Shown in pieces: positions 28,122 through 36,026 of a stretch of 64,000 nucleotides of DNA. The notes under the pieces were generated by a model. The model made no database searches and was not told where the DNA came from. It saw only the letters and a list, made by a program, of their open reading frames with translations. Where the stretch lies: assembly GCA_963703075.1 (NCBI GenBank), contig OY969786.1, forward strand, positions 1,550,001 through 1,614,000, written 5' to 3'. Both the position numbers and the translations under genes were made by a program. Numbering within the stretch: position 1 is the first letter of the stretch; each line of letters opens with the position of its first letter. This DNA is from Korobacter sp963703075. Lineage in GTDB: Bacteria; Acidobacteriota; Terriglobia; Terriglobales; Acidobacteriaceae.

Positions 28122-29720
28122 TCAGGCGGCGACGGTGCTGCGTTGTGGTTCAGGCACGGCTTCGCAGCACGTTGCGCCTTCGACTGTGTAGGTTCGGTGG
28201 CAGGCGGAGCACATGCGGCTTTCGCCTTCATCCGGCAGGCCAACGCCGCAATAACATACCCAGCCGATTCTCACGGCAGGAACTCCAACCATCAAAGCGT
28301 AATCCGGCACATCACGGGTCACGACCGCCCCTGCGGCAATGAAGCTGTATGCGCCCAGGGTCACGCCGCACACGATGGTTGCATTCGCGCCAATCGATGC
28401 CCCACGCCTCACCAGCGTTCGCCGGTACTGATCTTTCCGTTCGATGTGGCTTCTTGGGTTGATTACGTTGGTGAAGACCATCGACGGCCCGCAAAACACG
28501 TCATCCTCGAGTTCAACCCCCGTATAGACCGACACGTTGTTCTGAATTTTGACGTTATTTCCTATCTTTACCTGCGGGCTTACCACGACATTCTGGCCAA
28601 GGTTGCAGCCCACACCGATCTGTGCGCCCGGCATAATGTGCGAGAAGTGCCAGATGCGCGTTCCCTCCCCGATTTCACAACCTTCGTCGATGACCGCGCT
28701 GGGGTGCGCCTGATAGCGGCGATGGGCGCCGTCCACTGCCACTCGTTGTCCTGAGTCCCGCAGCGAGCGCTCGCAAGCGTCGAGAACTTCCAGCACACGA
28801 ACCCCATCCTCCGCCGATGTCCGCGGTGTCTGCCGGGTCTGCACGCACTCGAGAAAGTGCTCACACTCGCGCCGCAATGGCTCGTCGGGCGGCAAAGCGA
28901 CAACCTCGCCTCCCGACCTCTCCGCGATCGGCACCCGAGAAACCCAGTTAATTTTGTGCGCGTAGAGCACCAGCTTGCGATCGGGTGACACGTCGTCGAA
29001 GACCGCCATCTTCTTGCCCCCGACGATGGTCAACTTCTGCTCCTTGAAAGGATGCAGCCAACTCACATGGATGTGCGCAGTCACGCCGCTCTTAAAGGCG
29101 CACGTGGTCATCGTGGTGTCGTAGATCTCAGGATTGATATACCGGCCACCGTTGGTCGTTACATGGGTCGGCGTCTCTTCCAACAGGTAAAGAATCGCGG
29201 AGATATCGTGCGGAGCAAAACTCCAGAGGATGTTCTCTTCCGTCCGGAGCTTCCCGAGGTTCAGCCGTGATGAGGTGATGTACTGGATATTTCCCAGCTC
29301 GCCCCGCGAAATCATCTCCTTCAAGGCGAGAATCGCTGGATGATATTGCAGGATGTGCCCCACCATCAGGATGCGGTTCCGCTCACGCGCCAGCGCCGCG
29401 AGTTGTTGCCCTTCCTCCACGTGCAGTGCGAGCGGCTTCTCGACATACACATCCTTCCCGCTCAGCAGGCTCTGGCGCGCCAGGTCGAAGTGGTCCGAAG
29501 CAGGCGTGGCGATGACGATGGCATCGATCGATGGGTCTTTCATCAGCTCATTGCGGTCCGCCGTCGTGCGCACGTTGTAGCGCGCCGCGATCTCCTGGCG
29601 GACTTCCGCCCGTGCATCGCACACGCACTCCAGCGCCCCGAGTGCATGAAAGTTGCGCACCAGGTTCTTGCCCCAGTAACCGGAACCAACAACCGCTACC
29701 CTGGGAGATCGATTCAACAT
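28122..29720 (-). CDS. Fusion of sugar-nucleotide dehydrogenase (Gfo/Idh/MocA) and hexapeptide acetyltransferase
   Basis: The N-terminal ~330 residues are a Gfo/Idh/MocA oxidoreductase, with VAVVGSGYWGKNLVRNF for the Rossmann fold and VEKPLALHVEEG holding the conserved EKP. The C-terminal ~200 residues are a left-handed beta-helix acyltransferase (GEGTRIWHFSHIMPGAQIG onward) like WbpD/WlbB. It ends in a Cys-rich ribbon (VCYCG ... MCSAC). In Pseudomonas and Bordetella these are separate enzymes, WbpB and WbpD, of UDP-2,3-diacetamido uronic acid synthesis; the aminotransferase WbpE acts between them, and a WbpE-like gene is immediately upstream. ATG at 29720 follows AAGGATG; the longer frame to 29825 is not family-like. 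The sugar product is inferred. Confidence 0.87.
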   Translation of the reverse strand: MLNRSPRVAVVGSGYWGKNLVRNFHALGALECVCDARAEVRQEIAARYNVRTTADRNELMKDPSIDAIVIATPASDHFDLARQSLLSGKDVYVEKPLALHVEEGQQLAALARERNRILMVGHILQYHPAILALKEMISRGELGNIQYITSSRLNLGKLRTEENILWSFAPHDISAILYLLEETPTHVTTNGGRYINPEIYDTTMTTCAFKSGVTAHIHVSWLHPFKEQKLTIVGGKKMAVFDDVSPDRKLVLYAHKINWVSRVPIAERSGGEVVALPPDEPLRRECEHFLECVQTRQTPRTSAEDGVRVLEVLDACERSLRDSGQRVAVDGAHRRYQAHPSAVIDEGCEIGEGTRIWHFSHIMPGAQIGVGCNLGQNVVVSPQVKIGNNVKIQNNVSVYTGVELEDDVFCGPSMVFTNVINPRSHIERKDQYRRTLVRRGASIGANATIVCGVTLGAYSFIAAGAVVTRDVPDYALMVGVPAVRIGWVCYCGVGLPDEGESRMCSACHRTYTVEGATCCEAVPEPQRSTVAA

Positions 29721-29730
29721 GGTCCCATCC

Positions 29731-30897
29731 TTAAGACTGTTCGTAAAATTCTGCAATCGCCGACGCCACCGCACGTTGCTGCGGCTCCGTGAGTTCGGCG
29801 AAGATCGGCAGCGCCAGCGCTTCACGGCATGCAGCTTCTGCTTGCGGAAAGTCGCCGGCGGTGTAGCCTAGTTCGCTGAATGCTTTCTCAAGATGAAGCG
29901 CATGCGGGTAATAAATCTCCGTGGGAATTCCGGCCGCTGACAGATGGCGCCGTAAAGCGTCCCGCTGATTTGCCCCAACGACGAACTGGTTGTAGACATG
30001 CTCTTGCTCGGGCCGGGGCAACGGAAGTCGAAGAGCGCCTTCGAGGCCGGATGCGGCGAAGAGTTCCCGGTACCGCGCAGCGTTGCGCTGCCGGTCGCGC
30101 GTCCACGCTCCGAGGTGTCGAAGTTTGATTTTTAGGATCGCGGCTTGCAAGGCATCGAGCCGGCTATTGATTCCGACCATCTCATACGTGTATTTGCTGC
30201 GGCTCCCGTGTACGCGCAGAATGCGTAGCCGGTCGGCAAGATTCGGATCGTTCGTCGTGACCGCTCCCCCATCGCCCGCGCATCCCAAATTTTTCGAAGG
30301 AAAGAAGCTGAAGCAGCCGAAGGTTCCGTACGTCCCTGCCGCCTTGCCGTTCCACTTGGAGCCAATCGCCTGCGCAGCGTCTTCAATGACGGGCAGCTTC
30401 GCATCTGCAGCGATTCGACCTATGGCATCCATGTCAGCCATCCCGCCGAAAAGGTGAACCGGCATGAGGGCCCGCGTGCGCGAAGTAAGCGCTCGCTCGA
30501 TGCCCTCGGGCGCCATGTTGAACGTCTCCGGATCAATGTCCACGAAAACGGGCTTCGCGTGCAGCCGTGCGATGGCTCCGGCGGTCGCGCCGAAGGTGAA
30601 CGGCACCGTGATCACTTCATCCCCTGGGCCGATCCCCAAAGCCATCATCGCCAAAACCAGCGCGTCCGATCCCGACCCGCACGCGATGGCAAAACGGCAA
30701 CCCACGAATTCCGCCAGCGCTGTCTCAAACTTCTCCACTTCCGGTCCAAGAATGAAGTGCTGCTGCTCGAGCACCCGCTCAACCGTCTCGAGAATCTCTT
30801 CACGAATCGCGGCGAACTGCAGCTTCAAATCAAGGAATGGAAACTGTTGCGAAACCGGCTTTGCAACTTCGGTGACGACGGTCATAGGGAGGGACAT
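29731..30897 (-). CDS. DegT/DnrJ/EryC1-family sugar aminotransferase (WbpE-like)
   Basis: A PLP enzyme of 388 residues that would transfer an amino group to a keto sugar nucleotide. The PLP lysine is in CFSFFPSKNLGCAGDGGAV, the cofactor phosphate is bound around CGSGSDALVLAM, and VIEDAAQAIGSKW holds the PLP-contacting Asp. In the WbpB-WbpE-WbpD scheme it would aminate the 3-keto sugar made by the dehydrogenase half of the next gene, 10 nt downstream. Substrate position (C3 or C4) cannot be settled from sequence alone. Confidence 0.9.
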   Translation of the reverse strand: MSLPMTVVTEVAKPVSQQFPFLDLKLQFAAIREEILETVERVLEQQHFILGPEVEKFETALAEFVGCRFAIACGSGSDALVLAMMALGIGPGDEVITVPFTFGATAGAIARLHAKPVFVDIDPETFNMAPEGIERALTSRTRALMPVHLFGGMADMDAIGRIAADAKLPVIEDAAQAIGSKWNGKAAGTYGTFGCFSFFPSKNLGCAGDGGAVTTNDPNLADRLRILRVHGSRSKYTYEMVGINSRLDALQAAILKIKLRHLGAWTRDRQRNAARYRELFAASGLEGALRLPLPRPEQEHVYNQFVVGANQRDALRRHLSAAGIPTEIYYPHALHLEKAFSELGYTAGDFPQAEAACREALALPIFAELTEPQQRAVASAIAEFYEQS

Positions 30898-30926
30898 GAA
30901 ATCAGCCTATAGCTACGGGAAATGAG

Positions 30927-32024
30927 CTACCGCTGCGAAGCGGCGTTACTGTCTGGCAACGGTGCGACCGTGTGATCGGACTTGACCGGACCACTTGCGG
31001 AAGATGGTTGATAAACGATTTGGTTGAGGAGTGACGCCAAGGTTCCGGCTCCGTAGGCACTGTGAAACCCAAAGAAAACCGGCGGAAGCAAAAATGTCCA
31101 AGGACTTCGAGCGGCACGCGATGTTTTAACGACAGCCATAAGACTTAGAAGTAGATATGGAATCGCTATGAGCGCGACGGCCACGCTCGCCACCCACGGT
31201 GGAGCGTTAAACCACATGAGCCCCACCGCTAAGAGGCACGACAGAATCAATGCGGCGACAAATGCGGCGGGCACCAGGTGGCGGAGCGACATGGAAGCAG
31301 GTTTGCGCCACAACGAGATTCCGTTCCACCACCCACTACGAAACGCATACTTCCAAAGCTCAAGCACGGACCCGCGCGCCTTGTAAGAAGCGGTGGTTTT
31401 TGCGGTGAGAAAAAGACGGTGTCCTTGCGCCCGCAAACGCTGATTCAGGTCGTTGTCCTGGTTTCGATCGAGTGTCTCGTCATACCCGCCGATGTCAATC
31501 AATGCCTGCTTGCGGAACAAAGGAAATGGGATCGTATCCACAAACCCGCCGCTTCTGGTTCGCACTGATCGTGGCGAAGAAGCAAACCCGCTGGAGAGCG
31601 TCCATGCCGCCAAGCGGGCGCCCACGGTATCGTTCGCAGGCACGGTGACAAGTGTGCCGCTGCATCCAATCGCGCCGTGCTGCAACATTTCGCGCAGACA
31701 CACCACGATGTAGTCCCGGGGATAGACGGAGTGGGCTCCCAGGATGCAGACATATTCGCCGCGCGCCGCGTCCAACCCGCGGTTGAAGGCCACTGGAGTT
31801 TTCCGTTCCGGGTTCGGAATAAGCCTTACGCGACTGTCCTGGGCTGCGATCGTGCGAACGATTTCGGGGGTGCCATCAGTCGAGTTGCCGTCGACCACCA
31901 GGATTTCCAAATCGATATCGGAAGTATCCTGGCTCTGCAGCGACGCGAGCGCCTGTTCGATCGCCGCCCGCTCATTCAAAGTAGGCATGATGACCGAGAC
32001 GAGAGGCTTGGAGTTATTGGGCAC
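30927..32024 (-). CDS. GT2-family glycosyltransferase with C-terminal membrane helices (ExoA-like)
   Basis: The N-terminal GT-A domain starts LVSVIMPTLNERAAIEQAL and has the metal/nucleotide motifs LVVDGNSTDGT and LGAHSVYP (in place of the usual DxD). An acceptor-region DRNQDNDLNQRLRAQG follows. Three hydrophobic helices lie in the last 130 residues (about 240-340). This matches succinoglycan ExoA-type transferases. GTG at 32024 has GGGAAG about 5 nt upstream, and the start overlaps the preceding gene by 11 nt. Donor sugar unknown. Confidence 0.88.
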   Translation of the reverse strand: MPNNSKPLVSVIMPTLNERAAIEQALASLQSQDTSDIDLEILVVDGNSTDGTPEIVRTIAAQDSRVRLIPNPERKTPVAFNRGLDAARGEYVCILGAHSVYPRDYIVVCLREMLQHGAIGCSGTLVTVPANDTVGARLAAWTLSSGFASSPRSVRTRSGGFVDTIPFPLFRKQALIDIGGYDETLDRNQDNDLNQRLRAQGHRLFLTAKTTASYKARGSVLELWKYAFRSGWWNGISLWRKPASMSLRHLVPAAFVAALILSCLLAVGLMWFNAPPWVASVAVALIAIPYLLLSLMAVVKTSRAARSPWTFLLPPVFFGFHSAYGAGTLASLLNQIVYQPSSASGPVKSDHTVAPLPDSNAASQR

Positions 32025-32706
32025 GGTGGCTTCCCGTAATTTCTTGGTGACTCGCGACGGGCGCGGCAGGCACCCACACGGTCGCCAGGCAGGTCTTCAG
32101 CAGAAGCGCGACGTCGGACAACAGGGTGGCCCGGCTTGCGTACTCGAGATCCAGCGCAGCTTTCTTCGGCAGCAACATGGCAACGTAGTACTCTCGCAGT
32201 TCCTCGGCCGGCACAGAGGCAAGCAACTCTTCTTCATTGCGGTACTGCAGCGTGGCCCATCCGGTGATGCCGGGCTTCAACTCCAGTAGATCCTGCCCTG
32301 CGCTCCCCAGTTCGGCGATGTACTCCGGCAACTCAGGACGCGGCCCCACCAGGCTTAACTCGCCTCGCAGCACGTTGAAAAGCTGCGGCAACTCGTCCAG
32401 CTTCCAATTGCGCAGGAACCGCCCAATGTTCGTGATCCGCGTATCTCCTGCGGAGGTAATGCTCGACCCGACGACCGTCGACCGCATGCTGCGAAACTTG
32501 AAAAGACGAAACGGCTTACCCAACCGGCCGCACCGGAACTGTGTGAACAACACCGGACTGCCCGATGTAACGCGCACCGCCAAGGCAATCGTCCCCATCA
32601 GGGGCAGCAGCAACACCGTGCCGCCCAGCGCCAAGATAAAATCGAAGCAGCGCTTGCCGCGCGACAGTGTCCACTTGCTGATCCGAAACTCGCGCGTTCC
32701 ATTCAT
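32014..32706 (-). CDS. Initiating phosphoglycosyltransferase (PglC/WcaJ catalytic-domain type)
   Basis: This small monotopic phosphoglycosyltransferase would move a sugar phosphate from a UDP-sugar onto undecaprenyl phosphate, the first membrane step of repeat-unit assembly. It has one re-entrant hydrophobic helix (FDFILALGGTVLLLPLMGTI), the FRLFKFRSM motif, the catalytic Asp-Glu pair in WKLDELPQLFNVL, and LSLVGPRPELPEY. The length of about 230 residues is the minimal form, without the extra N-terminal helices of WcaJ. ATG at 32706 follows the upstream aminotransferase stop by 5 nt; a TTG at 32715 would overlap that stop. Confidence 0.9.
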   Translation of the reverse strand: MNGTREFRISKWTLSRGKRCFDFILALGGTVLLLPLMGTIALAVRVTSGSPVLFTQFRCGRLGKPFRLFKFRSMRSTVVGSSITSAGDTRITNIGRFLRNWKLDELPQLFNVLRGELSLVGPRPELPEYIAELGSAGQDLLELKPGITGWATLQYRNEEELLASVPAEELREYYVAMLLPKKAALDLEYASRATLLSDVALLLKTCLATVWVPAAPVASHQEITGSHRAQ

Positions 32707-32711
32707 AGCGT

Positions 32712-33896
32712 TCAAGCGACCGTCACTGCGCGTACGCGGTTTTCTCGCACCGCGTGGGTCACGGCTCCGATCACGCGCTCCACGTCAGCGGCTGACATCC
32801 CCGGATAAATCGGGAGCGAGAGGCAGCGGGCGTACGCATCCTCAGCGTGCCGGAAGTCCCCCTGTGCGTATCCGTAGGTGCGACGGTAAAACGGGTGAAG
32901 GTGGAGCGGAATATAGTGCACCGCAGTTCCAATTCCGAGCTTTTTCAGGGTTTCGATCAAATCGTTTCGACCGATATTCAGCCGCTCCGGACGAACCCGC
33001 AAAATATAAAGGTGCCAGGAATGCTCAGCCTTAGCACTCACCTGCGGGGGCGTCTCGAGCTCTGGCATCGAAGCAAACGCTTCGGAATAGCGCGCCGCGA
33101 TCTCACGCCGCAATCGCAGAAAACGGTTGGCCTTCTTCAATTGCGCACCGCCCAGCGCCGCCAGGAGGTCGGGCATATTGAGCTTGTAGCCGGCGTGCTC
33201 GACCTCGTAATACCACGAGCCCTCCTTGGCATAGCGATTCCACGCATCAGAGCTGATGCCATGTAAACGCATGCGCGCCACCCTGGCGGCGAACGCATCG
33301 TTGTTCGTGGTCAGCATCCCACCTTCACCCGTGGTAATCGTCTTCGTGGCATAGAAACTAAAAGCCGTCATGTCCGAGATCGACCCAATTCTCTGGCTGG
33401 CCCACGACGCGGGAAGAGCATGCGCCGCATCTTCGATGACGCGCAACCCGTGGCGTTCCGCCAACAATCGCATCGCATCCATGTCGCACGGCTCTCCGCC
33501 CAGATGCACCGGGATAATAGCCCGCGTTCGTTCGGTAATCCTTCGCTCCGCATCTTTGAGATCGATATTGAAGCCGCCCGCAACACTGTCGCATAAGACC
33601 GGGCGCGCTCCGAAGTACGTCACTACTTCAGCCGTCGCTGTGAAAGTGTAGGTGGGTACCAGGACCTCATCGCCTTCGCTCAGGCCCATCGCGTCCAAAG
33701 CCAACTGCAGCGCCGCCGTAGCCGAGTTCACCGCTAATGCATGTTTACAGCCAACGTATTCGGCGAACTGTCGTTCGAATTCCGCCGCGACACGTCCGGT
33801 GGTCAGCCATCCTGAGGTCAGCACGGCCTGAACGGCATCACACTCGTCCTGCTCGATCAACGGGCGATGAAACGGGATGTAGTCGAAATCGTTCAT
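32712..33896 (-). CDS. DegT/DnrJ/EryC1-family aminotransferase (PglE-like)
   Basis: A second PLP sugar aminotransferase, 394 residues. The PLP lysine is in AFSFYATKTITTGEGGML, with VIEDAAHALPASW and AVNSATAALQLAL for cofactor binding. It differs clearly from the enzyme at 29731. Directly upstream (10 nt) is a UDP-GlcNAc 4,6-dehydratase and directly downstream a phosphoglycosyltransferase, the same set as PglF-PglE-PglC of Campylobacter. It probably makes UDP-4-amino-4,6-dideoxy-N-acetylhexosamine. The C-terminal YIPLHLHPFYRRTYGY stretch is typical of the C4-aminating branch. Confidence 0.9.
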   Translation of the reverse strand: MNDFDYIPFHRPLIEQDECDAVQAVLTSGWLTTGRVAAEFERQFAEYVGCKHALAVNSATAALQLALDAMGLSEGDEVLVPTYTFTATAEVVTYFGARPVLCDSVAGGFNIDLKDAERRITERTRAIIPVHLGGEPCDMDAMRLLAERHGLRVIEDAAHALPASWASQRIGSISDMTAFSFYATKTITTGEGGMLTTNNDAFAARVARMRLHGISSDAWNRYAKEGSWYYEVEHAGYKLNMPDLLAALGGAQLKKANRFLRLRREIAARYSEAFASMPELETPPQVSAKAEHSWHLYILRVRPERLNIGRNDLIETLKKLGIGTAVHYIPLHLHPFYRRTYGYAQGDFRHAEDAYARCLSLPIYPGMSAADVERVIGAVTHAVRENRVRAVTVA

Positions 33897-33905
33897 ATTC
33901 TCGGC

Positions 33906-35864
33906 TTACGCGCTTTGCTCCATGACCGTTAAGCGCCGACGCAGGTCTCGATATCGCGAAGTAATATCGTGGCAATCCACGTCGCACAAGGCCAGGATCT
34001 CCGGACTTGGAACGTATTCGGGGACGACCGCGCGCAGTTGCTCAACCAGGCGATTGACATTTCTCGACTCGATCGTCATCGAGAGCTCATGCAGCCAGTG
34101 TTGCAAAGTAGCGAAATCGATCGAGCCACCGTCGAGAATGCGAATCTTTTCGTGCGCGGTCGGTTTCAATCCTTCGAACTCGAACTGCAGTTCCTCGGAA
34201 AGTTTTTCCCCCGGACGCATGCCGGTGAAAACAATTTCGATCTCCTGATCACCGCCTGCAATGCGTACCAGGTTCTTGGCCAGGTCCACGATCTTGATTG
34301 GCTCCCCCATGTCGAGCACGAAGATCTCTCCGCCCGTCCCGAGGGTGGAAGCCTGCAGCACCAACTGCACGGCTTCCGGAATTGTCATGAAGAAGCGTTT
34401 CATGTCAGGGTGTGTGACGGTCAGCGGACCGCCGCGCCGCAACTGGTCTTCGAAGATGGGAATGACGCTCCCGTTGCTGCCCAGAACATTGCCGAAACGC
34501 ACTGCCGAGAAGCGAGTTTCTCCAGCCTGCAACGAAAGCACGATCAACTCGGCAATGCGCTTGGTGACCCCCATAATGTTGGTGGGTTTCACGGCCTTGT
34601 CTGAAGAAATCATCACAAAGTCTTTTGCCCGGCACTGGCGCGCCACCAGGGCGACGTTATAAGTACCGAAGACGTTGTTGTTCACCGCTTGAAACGAATT
34701 CAGCTCCATCAGCGGCACGTGCTTATACGCGGCGGCATGGAAAACCGAATCCGGATGATGAAGCGCGAAGCACTCCCGCAGTATGGCAACATCCAGAATG
34801 TCGCCTATCATCGCCACACATTCTACCGGCGACTTCTGCGCCAATAATTCGTTATGCAAGTGGAAGAGGTCATTTTCCGACCGGTCGAACAACACAAGCT
34901 TGCGGGGGCTGAATCGCATCGCCTGCCGCGCCAGTTCAGAGCCGATGGATCCCGCGGCGCCGGTGATGAGGATGGTGTTGCCGTCGATCTTTTCCCGGAT
35001 GCGCGCTACATCGAGCCGTACTGGCGTTCGGCCCAGCAAGTCCTCCACCCGAACCGGTCGTACATCCCGGATGTTCGTCGGACCTTGCAAACGATCGGCA
35101 AGGCCGGGAACAATCTTCCACTCCACTCCGGGGTGCTGGCATTTGCGAATAATCTGCTGAATATCCGCACCGTTCGCCGATGGGATCGCGATCAGAACCG
35201 TCTTGACCGCATACCGTGCCAGCAGTCGATCGAGGTCGACTGTGGTCCCAAGCACCCGGCGCCCTTGAATTCTGATTCCCTGCTTGGTCGCATCATCGTC
35301 TACAAACCCAATTGGGTGATAGTCCAATTGCGGATTACCCAGGAGTTGCTGCACCAGATTCTTGCCCGCAACCCCAGCTCCGACGATGATCACGTTTGGT
35401 ATCGAGGACGATTCGTGCAGCCGCTCGTTGTAGGCCCGAACCGCGAACCGCGCGCCCCCGACGAGAAGGATCGTCAAAGCCAGGTCGATCAGGATGACCG
35501 AGCGTGCATAGCCGGGAAAAGCGTGGGTCGCGATCAACGTCAGGTAAAGCAAGACCGCGCTGCTGAAACTTGCCTCGCCAATATCCAGCAGGTCGCTCAT
35601 GCCCACGTAACGCCACCAGCCGCGTAACAAGCCGAAGTAGTAAAAAATCGGCAGTTTAATGCCAACCACCAGAAACACCGTCACCAGGAAGAGGTGCAAG
35701 GTGGCCGGCCCGAACTTGAAATCGAAGCGCAGCAGAAAGCTCGCGTAATACGTCCCCACGATCAGGACCGTTTGTAAGACGGAAATCAGGGCCTTGCGAA
35801 ATCCCAGGGGATGGGCATTGGGCTTCACGGTTTTGAGGATCCGAATACTTTCGGCGGTGGCCAT
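33906..35864 (-). CDS. Membrane-bound UDP-N-acetylhexosamine 4,6-dehydratase (PglF/CapD/FlaA1 family)
   Basis: The 652-residue protein has four N-terminal membrane helices (to about residue 130). A CoA-binding-like Rossmann domain (NVIIVGAGVAGKNL) and the catalytic SDR domain, starting ILITGAAGSIGSELARQ, follow. The active-site block SSDKAVKPTNIMGVTKR has Met in the place of the usual Tyr, as in the PglF group that makes the 4-keto-6-deoxy sugar. It feeds the aminotransferase downstream. A 162-nt spacer separates it from the ATPase-TonB gene. Its length and layout match the long PglF form rather than the short soluble FlaA1 form. Confidence 0.92.
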   Translation of the reverse strand: MATAESIRILKTVKPNAHPLGFRKALISVLQTVLIVGTYYASFLLRFDFKFGPATLHLFLVTVFLVVGIKLPIFYYFGLLRGWWRYVGMSDLLDIGEASFSSAVLLYLTLIATHAFPGYARSVILIDLALTILLVGGARFAVRAYNERLHESSSIPNVIIVGAGVAGKNLVQQLLGNPQLDYHPIGFVDDDATKQGIRIQGRRVLGTTVDLDRLLARYAVKTVLIAIPSANGADIQQIIRKCQHPGVEWKIVPGLADRLQGPTNIRDVRPVRVEDLLGRTPVRLDVARIREKIDGNTILITGAAGSIGSELARQAMRFSPRKLVLFDRSENDLFHLHNELLAQKSPVECVAMIGDILDVAILRECFALHHPDSVFHAAAYKHVPLMELNSFQAVNNNVFGTYNVALVARQCRAKDFVMISSDKAVKPTNIMGVTKRIAELIVLSLQAGETRFSAVRFGNVLGSNGSVIPIFEDQLRRGGPLTVTHPDMKRFFMTIPEAVQLVLQASTLGTGGEIFVLDMGEPIKIVDLAKNLVRIAGGDQEIEIVFTGMRPGEKLSEELQFEFEGLKPTAHEKIRILDGGSIDFATLQHWLHELSMTIESRNVNRLVEQLRAVVPEYVPSPEILALCDVDCHDITSRYRDLRRRLTVMEQSA

Positions 35865-36026
35865 ATACAGAATTCCAGGTGTTTGTTTGTGGGGCAGCGG
35901 GTGCTTAGAATCCGCGCGGTATTACTTTCAGGCGGGTTCGTTCACGAGACGTTCGTTAGCATTCAATCAGTTCAGAGCGCAAGCTTACCAGAAGATTTGG
36001 CGGGTCATCGATCCGCTGATCCGCTC

